Both the position numbers and the translations under genes were made by a program. DNA of 64,000 nt from Alnus glutinosa (taxonomy: Eukaryota; Streptophyta; Magnoliopsida; Fagales; Betulaceae). Below the pieces are notes generated by a model, which saw only the letters and a list, made by a program, of their open reading frames with translations, was not told the DNA's origin and ran no database searches. The DNA lies in the NCBI RefSeq assembly GCF_958979055.1, contig NC_084889.1, positions 3,612,761 to 3,676,760 on the forward strand, written 5' to 3'. The first letter of the stretch is position 1, and each line of letters begins with the position of its first letter. This document shows, piece by piece, positions 9,581 through 19,806 of this stretch.

Positions 9581-11408
9581 ATGCAGAAGCAGGTTCTTTG
9601 CCTCTTTTCTCACGCATCCGCTACAACTTTCATGGCCACTATCCTTGCTTTTTTTCTGTTCCTCTTCTTTCTATTATGGATATTAAGAAGAATCCAAATA
9701 ACTCCTCGTAAAACAATACTTCCACCAGAAGCTGGTGGCGCCTGGCCTTTGATTGGCCACCTGCACCTATTACGAGGGTCAAAACCAGCCCATATAACAT
9801 TGGGTAACATGGCCGATAAGTATGGATCAATCTTCACTATCCGGCTTGGCGTACATCGTACTCTCATAGTGAGCAGTTGGGAGATTGCTAAAGAGTGCTT
9901 CACCACCCATGACAAAGTCTTTGCCAGCCGTCCAAAAGCTATAGCTTCAGAACTCATGGGCTACAACTATGCCTTGTTTGTGCTTAGCCCTTACGGTCCT
10001 CACTGGCGCCAAGTGCGTAAAATAGCTACCGTCGAGGTCCTCTCCAACCACCGCCTTGAGATGCTCAAAGACATCCGAGAGTCTGAAGTAAATACATCTA
10101 TAAAAGAGATATATGAGCTCTGGGTCAAGAACAACAACGTGTTGGTAGAGATGAAGAGATGGTTTGGGTCCCTATCCCTAAATGTATTATTTAGGATGGT
10201 TATTGGGAAGCGATTTGATGGGACTGCAACCAAGAATGAGAATGAATGGAACGATCAATCCCGGAAGACATTAAAAGATTTCTTTGAGTTGAGTGGTACG
10301 GTTGTGGCAGCAGATGCGCTTCCTTACCTAAGGTGGTTGGACTTGGGAGGGTACGAGAGGGCAATGAAGCGAACTGCAAAAGAATTTGATGTTGTGGTTG
10401 AAGGTTGGTTAGAAGAACATAAGCAAAGGAAGGTTTCCGGTGAGGCAAAGGGACACAAAGACTTTATGGATGTGATGTTGTCTATTGCTACTGACAACGA
10501 AGAGAACTCCAATCATGATGCTGATACAATCACTAAAGCTACATGTCTGGTAAGCTTTTGAACTCCGATCATCTTTTTGTTGTCTAGCTTTTAAATGACG
10601 TGAATTTAATTTTTTAACTTAAAAAATTACATTTTGTAAGTCACCTTTTGAAAATATATATATATATATTTTTAAACCCATGCCATCGATCAGAAAGACA
10701 CCAAAAAAATGCTAGAAGGCGTACCCAAGCTTTTTAGCCGGATCATCTCATGCTTCCACTTTCTTGCTTTTGTAGTCCCTTCTCGTAGCGGGCGCAGACA
10801 CAATAGCAACAACATTGACATGGGCTCTGTCTTTGCTTCTTAACAATCGGGAAGCTCTAAAGAAAGCACAACAAGAGATAGATGTCCATATTGGGAGGGA
10901 GAGACAAGTAAAGGAATCAGATACGAAAAACTTGGTCTATCTCCAAGCTATCTTCAAAGAATCAATGCGTTTACACCCTGCCGCATCGCTATCTGTCCCA
11001 CATGAGTCCACGGAAGACTGTACTTTGGCTGGCTACCACATTCCAGCAGGCACGCGACTCCTTGTTAATTTTGCAAAAATCCATCGAGACCCACATGTTT
11101 GGTCTGATCCAAATGAATTTCGGCCAGAAAGATTCCTTACAACCCATAAGGGTATTGATGTTAGGGGCCAGCATTTCGAATTGTTACCATTTGGTGCCGG
11201 CAGAAGAGGGTGCCCGGGAACTTCATTAGCGTTACAGGTTATGCAACTTACACTTGCCACCTTGTTGCAGGCTTTTGAAATTGCAACCCCTTTAGAAGAG
11301 CCCGTGGACATGACCGAGAAAGTTGGAATTAACAACCAGAAAACCACACCAGTTGAAGTCCATCTCACTCCACGCCTTCCTACTCAACTATATGCATGGT
11401 TTGATTAG
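9581..11408 (+). CDS. CYP82-type cytochrome P450, gene 1
   Basis: Exon 1 is 9581-10549 and exon 2 is 10776-11408, joined at GT/AG with phase 0, giving 533 aa. It encodes an ER-anchored plant haem monooxygenase that would use NADPH-P450 reductase. The substrate cannot be told from sequence. Visible features are a hydrophobic anchor at about 17-34, the [10 protein letters not shown] hinge at 47-56, the I-helix AGADT at 328-332, KESMR (ExxR) at 384-388, FRPERF at 438-443 and FGAGRRGCPG with haem Cys469. The other copies start at MLFSH, but here that ATG is lost through a small insertion, so the in-frame ATG at 9581 (or 9632, MATIL) is used. The 226-bp intron is much shorter than those of genes 2-5. 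Five exon-2 residues differ from gene 2. It is intact and probably functional. The family is sure; the subfamily (CYP82D/A-like) is inferred. Confidence 0.93.
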
Positions 11409-11449
11409 ATATTTGATAACTAAAATGCGGGCTACACTATTTCATAATA

Positions 11450-11620
11450 AGTAATGCTATTGAGTAAACTGTTCTACGGCTGCCATACAACTAAGATAAC
11501 GTGGCAGTAAAATCAGCCATTGATTTTCTTTTTAACAAGTGTTGATTCTAGGGCTGACTATTACTTTCACATTATTAAATTGTATGACAGCCGTATAACA
11601 ATTTACTAAATAACATTACT
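11450..11620. mobile_element. 3'-flank MITE, copy in unit 1
   Basis: Inverted arms AGTAATGCTATTGAGTAAAC and, at right, TTTACTAAATAACATTACT enclose further pairing (ACGGCTGCCATAC with GTATGACAGCCGT). It starts about 40 bp after the stop codon, so it is probably transcribed in the 3' UTR and could form a long hairpin. Homologous copies follow genes 2-5. Confidence 0.7.
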
Positions 11621-12027
11621 CTTTAATAATTAGTGTGCGCAAGGATTCCTTCTTATGTTTTTCGTTTTACATTTTGGGCTATTGGGGTGTGCTTATGTGT
11701 TACGTGGCAAGAATCATTCACGATCAAAGGGAAGTAAGATGTAGACATGCAATAAAAGGACTCCAGGAATAAGAGCATATCTGCTCAGTAGAATTCTAGA
11801 ATAAGAAGATATCTCCTCAGTAGTTTAGTAGTAATAGTATTTATCAATATATGTAGTTCAAAACCCAATGTAATTCATCGACTATGTTCTTATCGGTTCT
11901 TAGCTTGTAACACTTATTTAAGTTGGGGATTGATGAATAATATTACCAATTATCAATATTTCAACTATTCAGTTGTTTGGGAGGTCTTGGGTTGTATCGC
12001 CCCTAAAATTAATCAATTTATTTGGAG
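11621..12027. other. 3' flank of gene 1
   Basis: The sequence is non-coding and conserved after genes 1-4. It contains AATAAAAGG near 11751 and AATAATATTACC near 11936, either of which could serve polyadenylation. No other feature was seen. Confidence 0.4.
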
Positions 12028-13745
12028 TGTTACTAACAAGACTCCACACTTATTAACTGGTAATTAGTTGGTGGTATTACCCTGAACACTTAACTTACGA
12101 GAGTAAATCATATAGCCGAAAGCGGAATAAAAATGATATAAGTTAATACTAAAATATCTTAAACAATTCAACATCTATCATCGAATATAAACATAGAGCT
12201 CCCAAAAGAGTCTTTAACTTAGTATTTTCAACTCAGCGAAATACTCCCATCTAAATACCAATCTGGTAAACCTGTTAACTTGCAAAACATTTAAAGTATT
12301 TCATAGTGAAAAGTAACTGCGTAAGTTAACGACTTAGTAAGTAAATTATCACAAAGCTGGTTATGTAATAAGCCTTAGATAACATTCTATATCCTTTATA
12401 AACCGTGACATATGTTTTACAAAATGATACGTGTTGTCCCCATTATTATGCCAGTAGAAAAATGAGTAATTTACTTTCAAGTATAGGAAATACAATTCTG
12501 ATAATAATTCACTTATATTGTAATGTATGGACTCATGAATAGAACATATGTTTGGTGCTGTCTCTAGAAACCTGTAGTAAAATATTGGTGTCCCGGATTT
12601 TGCCGCAAACCGTCATATATTAATAGCTCGAGCGAATTAGACATCGGGTTGCCCACTCTATTTGGAAAGTTGTCCTGGTGACCCCTTTTGTAAATGGTCT
12701 GCCTGTCACAACTAATCATTTGATCCAAGGCCAAATATAAAAGCAAAAGGGGTCTAGCCTATGGCCATTATACTGTCACACAGTGTAACATATCATACAA
12801 TGAAATTATTCGTTGTCTTTTATATTAGTTTAATTATTAGAAATCACATATATAACAAATACATAATTTACTACATCTTATTTCTGAGTACCAAATTTAA
12901 TCTTTTGATTATTTTCATACTTATGAAATCTCACTTCATCTTGTACATAAAATTTCAGTAATTCTTACAAATCACTCGAGTCCGAAATTAAGAATAATCA
13001 ATTCTATTAAAGCTATCTCGATGAGATATTTCATATCGCTTTGATTAAATCTAATGATTATGGATTTTATCTTGAGAGTGGTGTTCCCACAATGCTACCA
13101 GTGATTATCTACCACACCGAGATTTTGACCATAAAAGCTATCTCACTCTTGAATGTATCATGGCATCCATTTCATATTTGAGTTCATAACCCTTTCGGAA
13201 TTGAGAGTTAACGCTACAAGTAGTCTTGAGTTTCACATTATTCCTTTGATAGTGTTATAAACGAATAAAAGCTCACATGGCCCGTGCATTGCATTGCATC
13301 TACTCCAACACATCAATCTGAAGTCTACACTTTACATCATGATTGATGTGTTATAGTTTTATTAAATGGAATGCCTAATTCTATTACCGACTACTAACAA
13401 CAGTTTATAAGTCACAAGATTTATAGTTTAAGATCTTCTATATAATAATCTCATTAACACACCTTAAACCATATTCAATGCAACTTATAGACCTTAAATG
13501 TATATGAAAAATAAAAATCATTAAAAGCATAAATGCAAATAGTTTTATGCACGGTGTTCATTAAATAAATCAGTAAATAAACAACTTTCTTTAATTGAAC
13601 TAAAATCTAATACAAAGTAATTGAACTTTAGGGCAGAAACTCTAACATGCCACGTCAATCCAGTAGAAATGTAGAATAGAGGTAGAATGAGAATGTGGTT
13701 TTTAGTATTAATCTTAATAATGATAGGAGCAACTATTGGCATGTG
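12028..13745. repeat. TE-like spacer shared by units 1-4
   Basis: The spacer is non-coding and present after genes 1, 2 and 4, with a shortened version after gene 3. It is absent after gene 5, where homology stops near 56710. It contains strings often seen in plant LTR sequences (TAGCGGAAAGCGGAATAAAA, CACACCGAGATTTTGACC, CTCCAACACATCAAT). TGTTA near 12028 and TAACA at 13647 could be LTR ends, but no 5-bp target duplication was found. It is probably an ancestral LTR insertion that predates duplication of units 1-4. Confidence 0.35.
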
Positions 13746-14056
13746 ATAAAAGAAATAAGATGAATAACGATCAATCTAAGGAAAAATGCCTCTATAATCC
13801 TTTCAAAAATTAAATTTAATTTTTACCCCGAAAAATATTCCTTTTTATTCACCCTCATTCACAAAAAGTCTTAATTCCGCCCGTCAATCCACCTATGTGT
13901 TAGTTAATTTGGAACTTCCTTAAAACTACTTATAAAGTACATTCCTATGTAGTAAAAAATTAATGTGAGAATTAACACACATAATCCCTGTCTTTCTAAT
14001 TCACAAACTCTATGTGTGTTGCTCACCGGCCTTCTCAATGTAAGACATGATGAGTG
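13746..14056. other. non-coding spacer
   Basis: No gene is seen. It is homologous to about 45190-45495 in unit 4, where the sequence runs directly into the DUF247-like relic. That makes it the left flank of the insertion at 14061. Confidence 0.5.
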
Positions 14057-14060
14057 TTAA

Positions 14061-15435
14061 GAGCATCTCTAGTGAGCTCTCTAGTTTGGAAGTTTCACTA
14101 ATTTTTAGAGAAAAACAAAAATTTGCTCTATGCATCAAGTTCTTTATTCTTTTAGCAAAATAGGTTATGTTAGAAACCCTCTCCAAATTTGACCCCAAAA
14201 TTCCTTACGCCATTTATTTTTTGTATCATTTTTTTCTTCCTTTTCCTGCTTCTTCCCTCTCTTCCTCGGCCCCCATTTTCCTTTCCTTTTCCTTTTCAGT
14301 GACCCGCCAATGATCCCCGACAATGTTTTCTCACAAGTAAGCCCTCATGTTCCTCTTGTCCCAACTTGTGCTCTCCATAGATGGCGCCGTTTTAGGCGTG
14401 GCCTTGGCCTACGCCACCTTCTGCTCCGTTCTCAAGTTCACAACGACGTCATCTACTCTCGGCAAAATCCGCAAGGCCTCATCCCTCGAAAGTCTCCGAC
14501 CTATGCTCAATCCTGACCGTCGAAGACTCCTCCTCCGACCTTTAACAGCCGTCCGATCATATGATCGTCGTCGTTCGCGGCACCGTTGAGGCCAAATCCG
14601 CCACCGATCCCAACTGGAAGACAAAGCCGTTATTGTTCAAAGGACTCAAACTATGCGTTTCTTATTGTGATTGCTACAAGAGAATCTAGAAGCTCTATTT
14701 GGTTGCTGCTAAATTGTTGTTTATTCGTGCTTTTGTTTGTGAAATTTTACTTGCTATGTGCTTACTTGCCGAGAAAGTGTGGGAATAGGAAGGGAAGCAC
14801 TACGATTTATAAGAATTTTCTCGTTTTACAAGCTAAGATTTTCTACTTAAGCGGTGTTGCAGAAGCGTAAAACTGAAAACTGCTCTTTTCCTTGGATACT
14901 GAATAGAAATTATATACTGACTCAATTTTTTAAGTTTGTTAATTGTGCTGGTTTCGATTTTATTTATTTATTTCTTGTTTTTTCTTAATTTAATGATGTA
15001 TTTGGTTTTTGAGAAAGTAGAGGAAAGTAACATCTTGAAGAGATATTGAATAAAAGGATCTCGGTATATTGGGTTTATGTTTAAGGTTTGAGGATTTGTC
15101 CTGTTTTGGCCTATTCTGGTGAGAACTTGAGGGAGTTTTCTTCCCTTTGGATAGCCGAATGGATGGTGGTTGATTAAGGGAGTTTATGTTGTTTTGTTTT
15201 GGTTGATTTTTCCTTTTATTGACTATGTTTTTCCGGTGCAATTTTGACGTTCAAGACAGTTTTAAAGTAGTTAAAGTGGTTGTTTTCAATACCAATAATA
15301 AAAAAATATAGTTAAAATAGAGAAATATTTAGTGAGTTTAATTTAAGAAACTTTATAAAAGTAATAGATAAAATAACAAAAGTAGATTGTTTAGGAAAAA
15401 TTTAGAAAAATTTTAGAGAGTTCACTAGGAATGCC
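14061..15435. mobile_element. gene-fragment-carrying TIR element
   Basis: The ends are GAGCATCTCTAGTGAGCTCT at left and, read inward from the right, GGCATTCCTAGTGAACTCTC, each flanked by TTAA (14057-14060 and 15436-15439). The same site in unit 4 (about 45500) reads GAGTGTTAACAGATAGG without the insert, so the ends are supported by an empty site. A TTA or TTAA target fits PIF/Harbinger or, less likely, piggyBac. The interior carries an SPL2-like gene fragment and no transposase. The right 410 bp is also present in unit 3 (30186-30598). Confidence 0.7.
14310..14690 (+). pseudogene. captured SPL2/SP1-like E3 ligase fragment
   Basis: From about 14347 the sequence encodes LVLSIDGAVLGVALAYATF, then a lysine-bearing segment. 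After frameshifts come KVSDLCSIL, MIVVVRGTVEAKSA and DKAVIVQRTQT (about 14490-14660). These correspond in order to the N-terminal membrane segment and start of the conserved middle domain of plant SPL2/SP1-type (MULAN/GIDE-like) RING ubiquitin ligases of organelle outer membranes. The RING domain is absent and at least two frameshifts are present. The codons are GC-rich against an AT-rich surround, consistent with capture from a gene elsewhere. The family is recognised from memory. Confidence 0.65.
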
Positions 15436-15477
15436 TTAACGGATAGGTTTGCTACCTCTGCATTGCTTGATCTTCAA

Positions 15478-15764
15478 ACGGTTCAAAACGAAACCCTTTT
15501 CTCTAAGTCCTTTCACATCCTCATCGGTGCCAATAATACCACCATTCATTAATACAGTGTAACGCGTAAAATGGCCCCAGAACCTTGGTATGCTACTAAG
15601 TTTCGCAAAATTGCCTCATGATCATCAGTCAAAAGCAGTGGTTGGGATAGTACCGGCCATTTGTGGATTTTGAGAGCTCGTGAGTCATGAATCACACAAG
15701 GGATTGTATATAATTTCCTGGCCTCGACCAACGGCGGTCTGCTCATGATGTTATTGTTTGACAT
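15478..15764 (-). pseudogene. DUF247 (UPF0481)-like relic, unit 1, central part
   Basis: The minus-strand frame reads SRPPLVEARKLYTIPCVIHD, then LTDDHEAILRNLVAYQGS, followed by broken sequence equivalent to the TDEDVKGLREK stretch of other units. The order LxIP...DD..E.ILRNLVAYE is that of the DUF247 centre. It is the best preserved of five related copies, but no start, N-terminal or C-terminal domain is joined to it. Confidence 0.5.
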
Positions 15765-15783
15765 TTAGTTCTCATTTTTCTGG

Positions 15784-16020
15784 CTTAACAAGGTTACAGT
15801 CTTACCTGCTCTGAACAATCCGGGTAACTTTTAAGATTGTGAATCCGGGAAGAAGGTTACAGTCTTACATAGGATTGTTCAAAGCAGGTAAAGCATGTGT
15901 TGGAAACGAACCAGCTGCTTAAAGCGATGCGGTTAAGGTGGGGAGACTATTTTACAGTGGCCTACTTTGGAAACTGGTCCGTACGTTGTTGTTTTTTATT
16001 TTTTTCTTTGTGCTGCAGTC
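15784..16020 (+). pseudogene. DUF247-like C-terminal piece in inverted orientation, unit 1
   Basis: The plus strand encodes KHVLETNQLLKAMRLRWGDY, FTVAYFGNWS and then a hydrophobic stretch. A basic RW(G)DYF segment followed by a PW/NW and a transmembrane helix is the usual C-terminus of DUF247 proteins. It lies opposite in orientation to the central piece. The junction contains an inverted repeat (TTACCTGCTCTGAACAATCC at about 15804, matched by GGATTGTTCAAAGCAGGTAA at about 15871), as expected of an inversion breakpoint. Confidence 0.4.
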
Positions 16021-16919
16021 AACGTTTTCCTTCCTCAAATCAGCATCACTTTTCAATGTTTCTTATTTCTTAATGTTATAAAAATATGTTGGGAAAAAAT
16101 CATAAATAAGATTTAAAAATTAATTTTTAAATAAGATCAAATCGAAAATGAAAAGGAAAATGATTGTTGCACTCTTGGAGTACAATAATGTTATAACAAC
16201 AAGACATATTGTGAGTGTTTTGATTATTTCTCAAATGAAAATAATTGTACAAAATATTTAAAGATTTATTTTTAGAATAATATATTTACTTTCTATACAA
16301 AAAATTTTACTTTATCTACAAGTTTACAGTTATGTATTGTATTTTTATTTCTTTCTTTTTTCTTGAAAAATAATCAAACTTTGCCTATATATACTTTGCA
16401 GGTTTGTATTATTTTGACAATCAAGTTTTGAATTATTATTTAAATTTTAAGTTTTTCAGAATTATCTATTTATTTATTTGGAACAATTAGGGTTAATTTT
16501 TTTTTTTCTATTTATTATTTTCTCTCTTTCTAAATTTTTTTTTTATCTTCAATTTATAATTTTTACTGTTATCGTAGGCAGTCGTAACGATCTTAATTTT
16601 ACCTCTCTTAAAAAGAGGATCCTTCTTTTTTTTTCTTTTCGTTCTGAGCGTTGCTTTCTACTTTGTTTATAGTGCACGGGGACGGTTTCTTTCTTATTTT
16701 TGTCGCTTCTGTGAAGCAGTTGAGCGTTGAAAAGTATATTTGGAATTATTAAAAAAAGCTATGGATCGTATATATTTAGGTTGCTAGCTAGCTAGCGTGA
16801 CATTAACTCATTAAGTAATCAAATTAGTATTAAACGTGCAAATTAAAAGTCGCAACTCAAAAACACAAGTATATCAAAATATTATTGAAAAGTGTAAAAG
16901 TCACAATTTAAGAACACAT
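16021..16919. other. AT-rich spacer
   Basis: It is non-coding and homologous to 24640-25480, 31200-31970 and part of 52130-52540. It ends in the target site of the next insertion. No promoter or RNA gene was seen. Confidence 0.5.
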
Positions 16920-16935
16920 AAGTATATCAAGATAT

Positions 16936-17905
16936 AAAAACAAAGTCATCTCTCAAGGAGATATAGACTCTCTCGAGGAGAGAGACTCTCTCGCGTGCGC
17001 CTGTTTCTGGTTACAAGCTTGGAATTTGCTGTTCGCCGGGAAGGGGGGTTTGTTCGCCTCCCTTTCCCGGTGGTGTTTTTTGTTTCCCCCATAGTGTATT
17101 CTATGGGGATGGGTTTTGTTCTCCAAGCCGTTTAGGCTGTGGAGTTTGTGTCCTCCGAGTCCTCCGGGCTCTGGAGTTTTGTGTTTATTTGTGTTTGGTT
17201 TTTCTTTCTCTTCGTCTTCTCTGGCAGGAGGTTCTTCCCGAGGCGTCCGGCGGGGTGCTTTGTCTTCGTTTTTTATCTCATCGGTGGAGGGCGTTAGTGC
17301 CTAATCTGTCTATTCTTTGGATGCTAGATCTACGCTTAGCCATTGGCTTTCTAGAGACACGCGCCGCTTAGATGGGTTCGTCGGCGTCGTCTTGTCCCGC
17401 TGCTGTTTGTTCCGGTCGTCGGGATCATTGGTGACCGGCGCGTGATCTTCACGCGCCAGTGAAGTTTTTCTCTTCGTCGGGCGCGTGGAGGTTTCATTCC
17501 GGCGTTTTTTCGCCGGGCAAAGGTGGTGGCCGGGCACTGGTGGACTGATATGATGGTTGGCGGTTTCGGGGGTGGCGCGTGTTGTACACGCGCCGGTCTC
17601 CGGTGAAGACAGTGTTATTCCTCCGACGTGTTGGGTTGAATTTGTTGCTAGATGTGTTTGTGTATTCTCTTGTTACTAGGTACAATTGCCTATGTGTAGC
17701 TCAGGTTTTACTAGAATTTTTCTTTGTTAGGGGGCTTATTGTAATTTTAGTGAAATTTGAGTTTCCACATATGTAATTGTTTTTTAAGTCAGATCCTTCT
17801 GACTTAAGAGTATGTGGGGGGTATGTCCCCCATTGCTCATGATGTACCCCTTGGGCATTTTAGATCCAAAATAGCACATGCTATTTGTTCAAAAAAAAAA
17901 AAAAA
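16936..17905 (+). mobile_element. poly(A)-tailed non-LTR element with 15-bp TSD
   Basis: The element is flanked by AGTATATCAAGATAT at 16921-16935 and 17906-17920, and ends in a poly(A) tract at 17891-17905. The uninterrupted site is present in the paralogous units at about 25478 and 31966. The body is GC-rich with short palindromes (for example CTCGAGGAG and ACACGCGCC). Open frames such as 17116-17304 are low-complexity and have no recognised domain. It is related to the minus-strand element at 3572-4585. It is probably a non-autonomous element mobilised by a LINE. Confidence 0.8.
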
Positions 17906-17958
17906 AGTATATCAAGATATGAGAGAAATTTTTCTAAATTGTGTCCATTTGAATGTGA

Positions 17959-18819
17959 GATGCACATACATTTTTAAATAACATGGGAAGCACATAAAAA
18001 AAAAAAAAAAAATCAACTTTGTTCTTGCTATTAAAAATACATGTGAATCTCATATGCCAATAAACAAATGATATTTTTATAGATTAGGTTGGAGGAACTC
18101 TTCAAATTTAATTTGAAAGAAATATTTGCCCATCAAAATATTACTAATTAAAAAATAAAATAAAAAGGCCTTAGACTTCATCCCTCAAAAAACAAATCTG
18201 ACCCCTTTCCCTTTTCTACTCTCCGCTCCTACCCTCCTCCTACTCTAGTTTTTTCTTTTGTTTGTAAATGTTCTCCGACCAGATCAACAATTTTGGTCTC
18301 TCCGCTATGTATCCATCAATCTACTTTTGTGTTGTGCCGTTCATCTTCTCATTTGCCATTGCTGCTATTTGTATTTTTGCTATGAGTTAGATGCACATAC
18401 ATTTTTAAATAACATGGGAAGCACATAAAAAAAAAAAAAAAATCAACTTTGTTCTTGCTATTAAAAATACATGTGAATCTCATATGCCAATAAACAAATG
18501 ATATTTTTATAGATTAGGTTGGAGGAACTCTTCAAATTCAATTTGAAAGAAATATTTGCCCATCAAAATATTACTAATTAAAAAATAAAATAAAAAGGCC
18601 TTAGACTTCATCCCTCAAAAAACAAATCTGACCCCTTTCCCTTTTCTACTCTCCGCTCCTACCCTCCTCCTACTCTAGTTTTTTCTTTTGTTTGTAAATG
18701 TTCTCCGACCAGATCAACAATTTTGGTCTCTCCGCTATGTATCCATCAATCTACTTTCGTGTTGTGCCGTTCATCTTCTCATTTGCCATTGCTGCTATTT
18801 GTATTTTTGCTATGAGTTA
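17959..18819. repeat. 431-bp tandem duplication
   Basis: Two head-to-tail copies (17959-18389 and 18390-18819) differ at only a few bases, such as AATTTA/AATTCA and CTTTTGTG/CTTTCGTG. The corresponding segment is single in the other units, so the duplication is recent and local. Confidence 0.85.
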
Positions 18820-19245
18820 AAGTTTTCTTCTCTTTAGAGCTGCTCGATCTCATGGGCAATTTATGGGATGAAGGTTAATTAGTCAGGTGTACGTGAGGGG
18901 CTATCTCTCACGGCCTGGATAGTTCGGTGTGAGAGGTTATTTCTCACGGCCGGTTTAAATAATTTTTTTTAGAATATTTGGCTACCGTTGTCTTAGATCT
19001 AGTCTGCTCGAAACAGATATACTCTTTAATTATTTTTGTACATAGGTTAGTGGAAGATGAAAGTCATAGATAACACTTTATTGTAAAAATTTTGTTTGTA
19101 TCAATGATCGATTATGTAACCTCATAGTATGTTGCTACGATTTTGTAAAGCTATATACTTTGTGATGTGTAAGAGTTTTGTGTTCGTGATCTTTAATTAA
19201 TGAAATATTCAAATCTTTTGTTAAATTTTTTTTTTTAAAAAAAAA
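18165..19245 (+). mobile_element. poly(A)-tailed retroposon-like block, unit 1
   Basis: The block begins near GGCCTTAGACTTCATCCCTC and ends after TTTAATTAATGAAATATTC in an A/T tract. It recurs before genes 3 and 4. Before gene 5 (near 52757) the flanks are joined directly, giving an empty-site comparison. It has no open frame of note. The class (LINE 3' piece, SINE or processed transcript) is unresolved. Confidence 0.45.
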
Positions 19246-19394
19246 GATGTGCAAAAGTTGCGGGTCAAAAACACTAAAGTATAACAAAATGTTAATTATT
19301 AAAAAGTGCAAAAGTCACAACTCATGAACACGGAAATATATTGAAATATTATTAAAAATTGTAATAATCGTAACTGACCAAGTACACAGAAGTC

Positions 19395-19806
19395 TATGAA
19401 AGATACACCAATCATCTTGAATAATTAATGTAGTTTAATTTATAGGCTCAATCTTTCTCCATATGGGGTAGGGGGTTGCCATTCATCCAAAAGATCAACG
19501 TCCTAGCAGTACGTGTTCTTCAAGGGACTAAATTTCTATGGTCTAATTCTTCAAACGGTACGTGTGTCCTCCGACTTTTTGTAAGCCATTGGCAATCTTT
19601 CATTAATTATTGTTAATTCAATAGTCGGCGTGTATGACCTCACACTTATCATAATTTTCTTCTTTATACAATTAATTTGCTTATTTTTCGTATATTATCA
19701 TTATTCACGTATTGAATTATCAGCCTGAATTTTTGAATATATACCAGGGATTGCCCACAACAGACCATACCTCTTCTCCTCAAACCTCCATCGTTCGTGC
19801 AGAAGT
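19395..19806 (+). promoter_or_regulatory. promoter region of CYP82 gene 2
   Basis: This is the shared upstream block of the array. It contains GGTACGTGTGTCC (an ACGTGT element) near 19556, a conserved TCGTATATTATCATTATTCA block, and a TATA-like GAATATATACC near 19735-19745, about 65 bp before the ATG. Confidence 0.5.

Noticed and set aside
9610-11368. Minus-strand and alternative-frame ORFs of 60-116 codons within the P450 exons, repeated in all copies
   Set aside because: They overlap conserved P450 codons on the sense strand and recur only because the genes are duplicated. They have no independent features.
12028-13647. Exact LTR boundaries TGTTA...TAACA for the shared spacer
   Set aside because: No 5-bp target duplication was found (TGGAG against TGCCA), so only a general TE-like spacer is reported.
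14409-14624. 71-codon minus-strand arginine-rich ORF
   Set aside because: It is the antisense shadow of the captured SPL2-like fragment on the plus strand.
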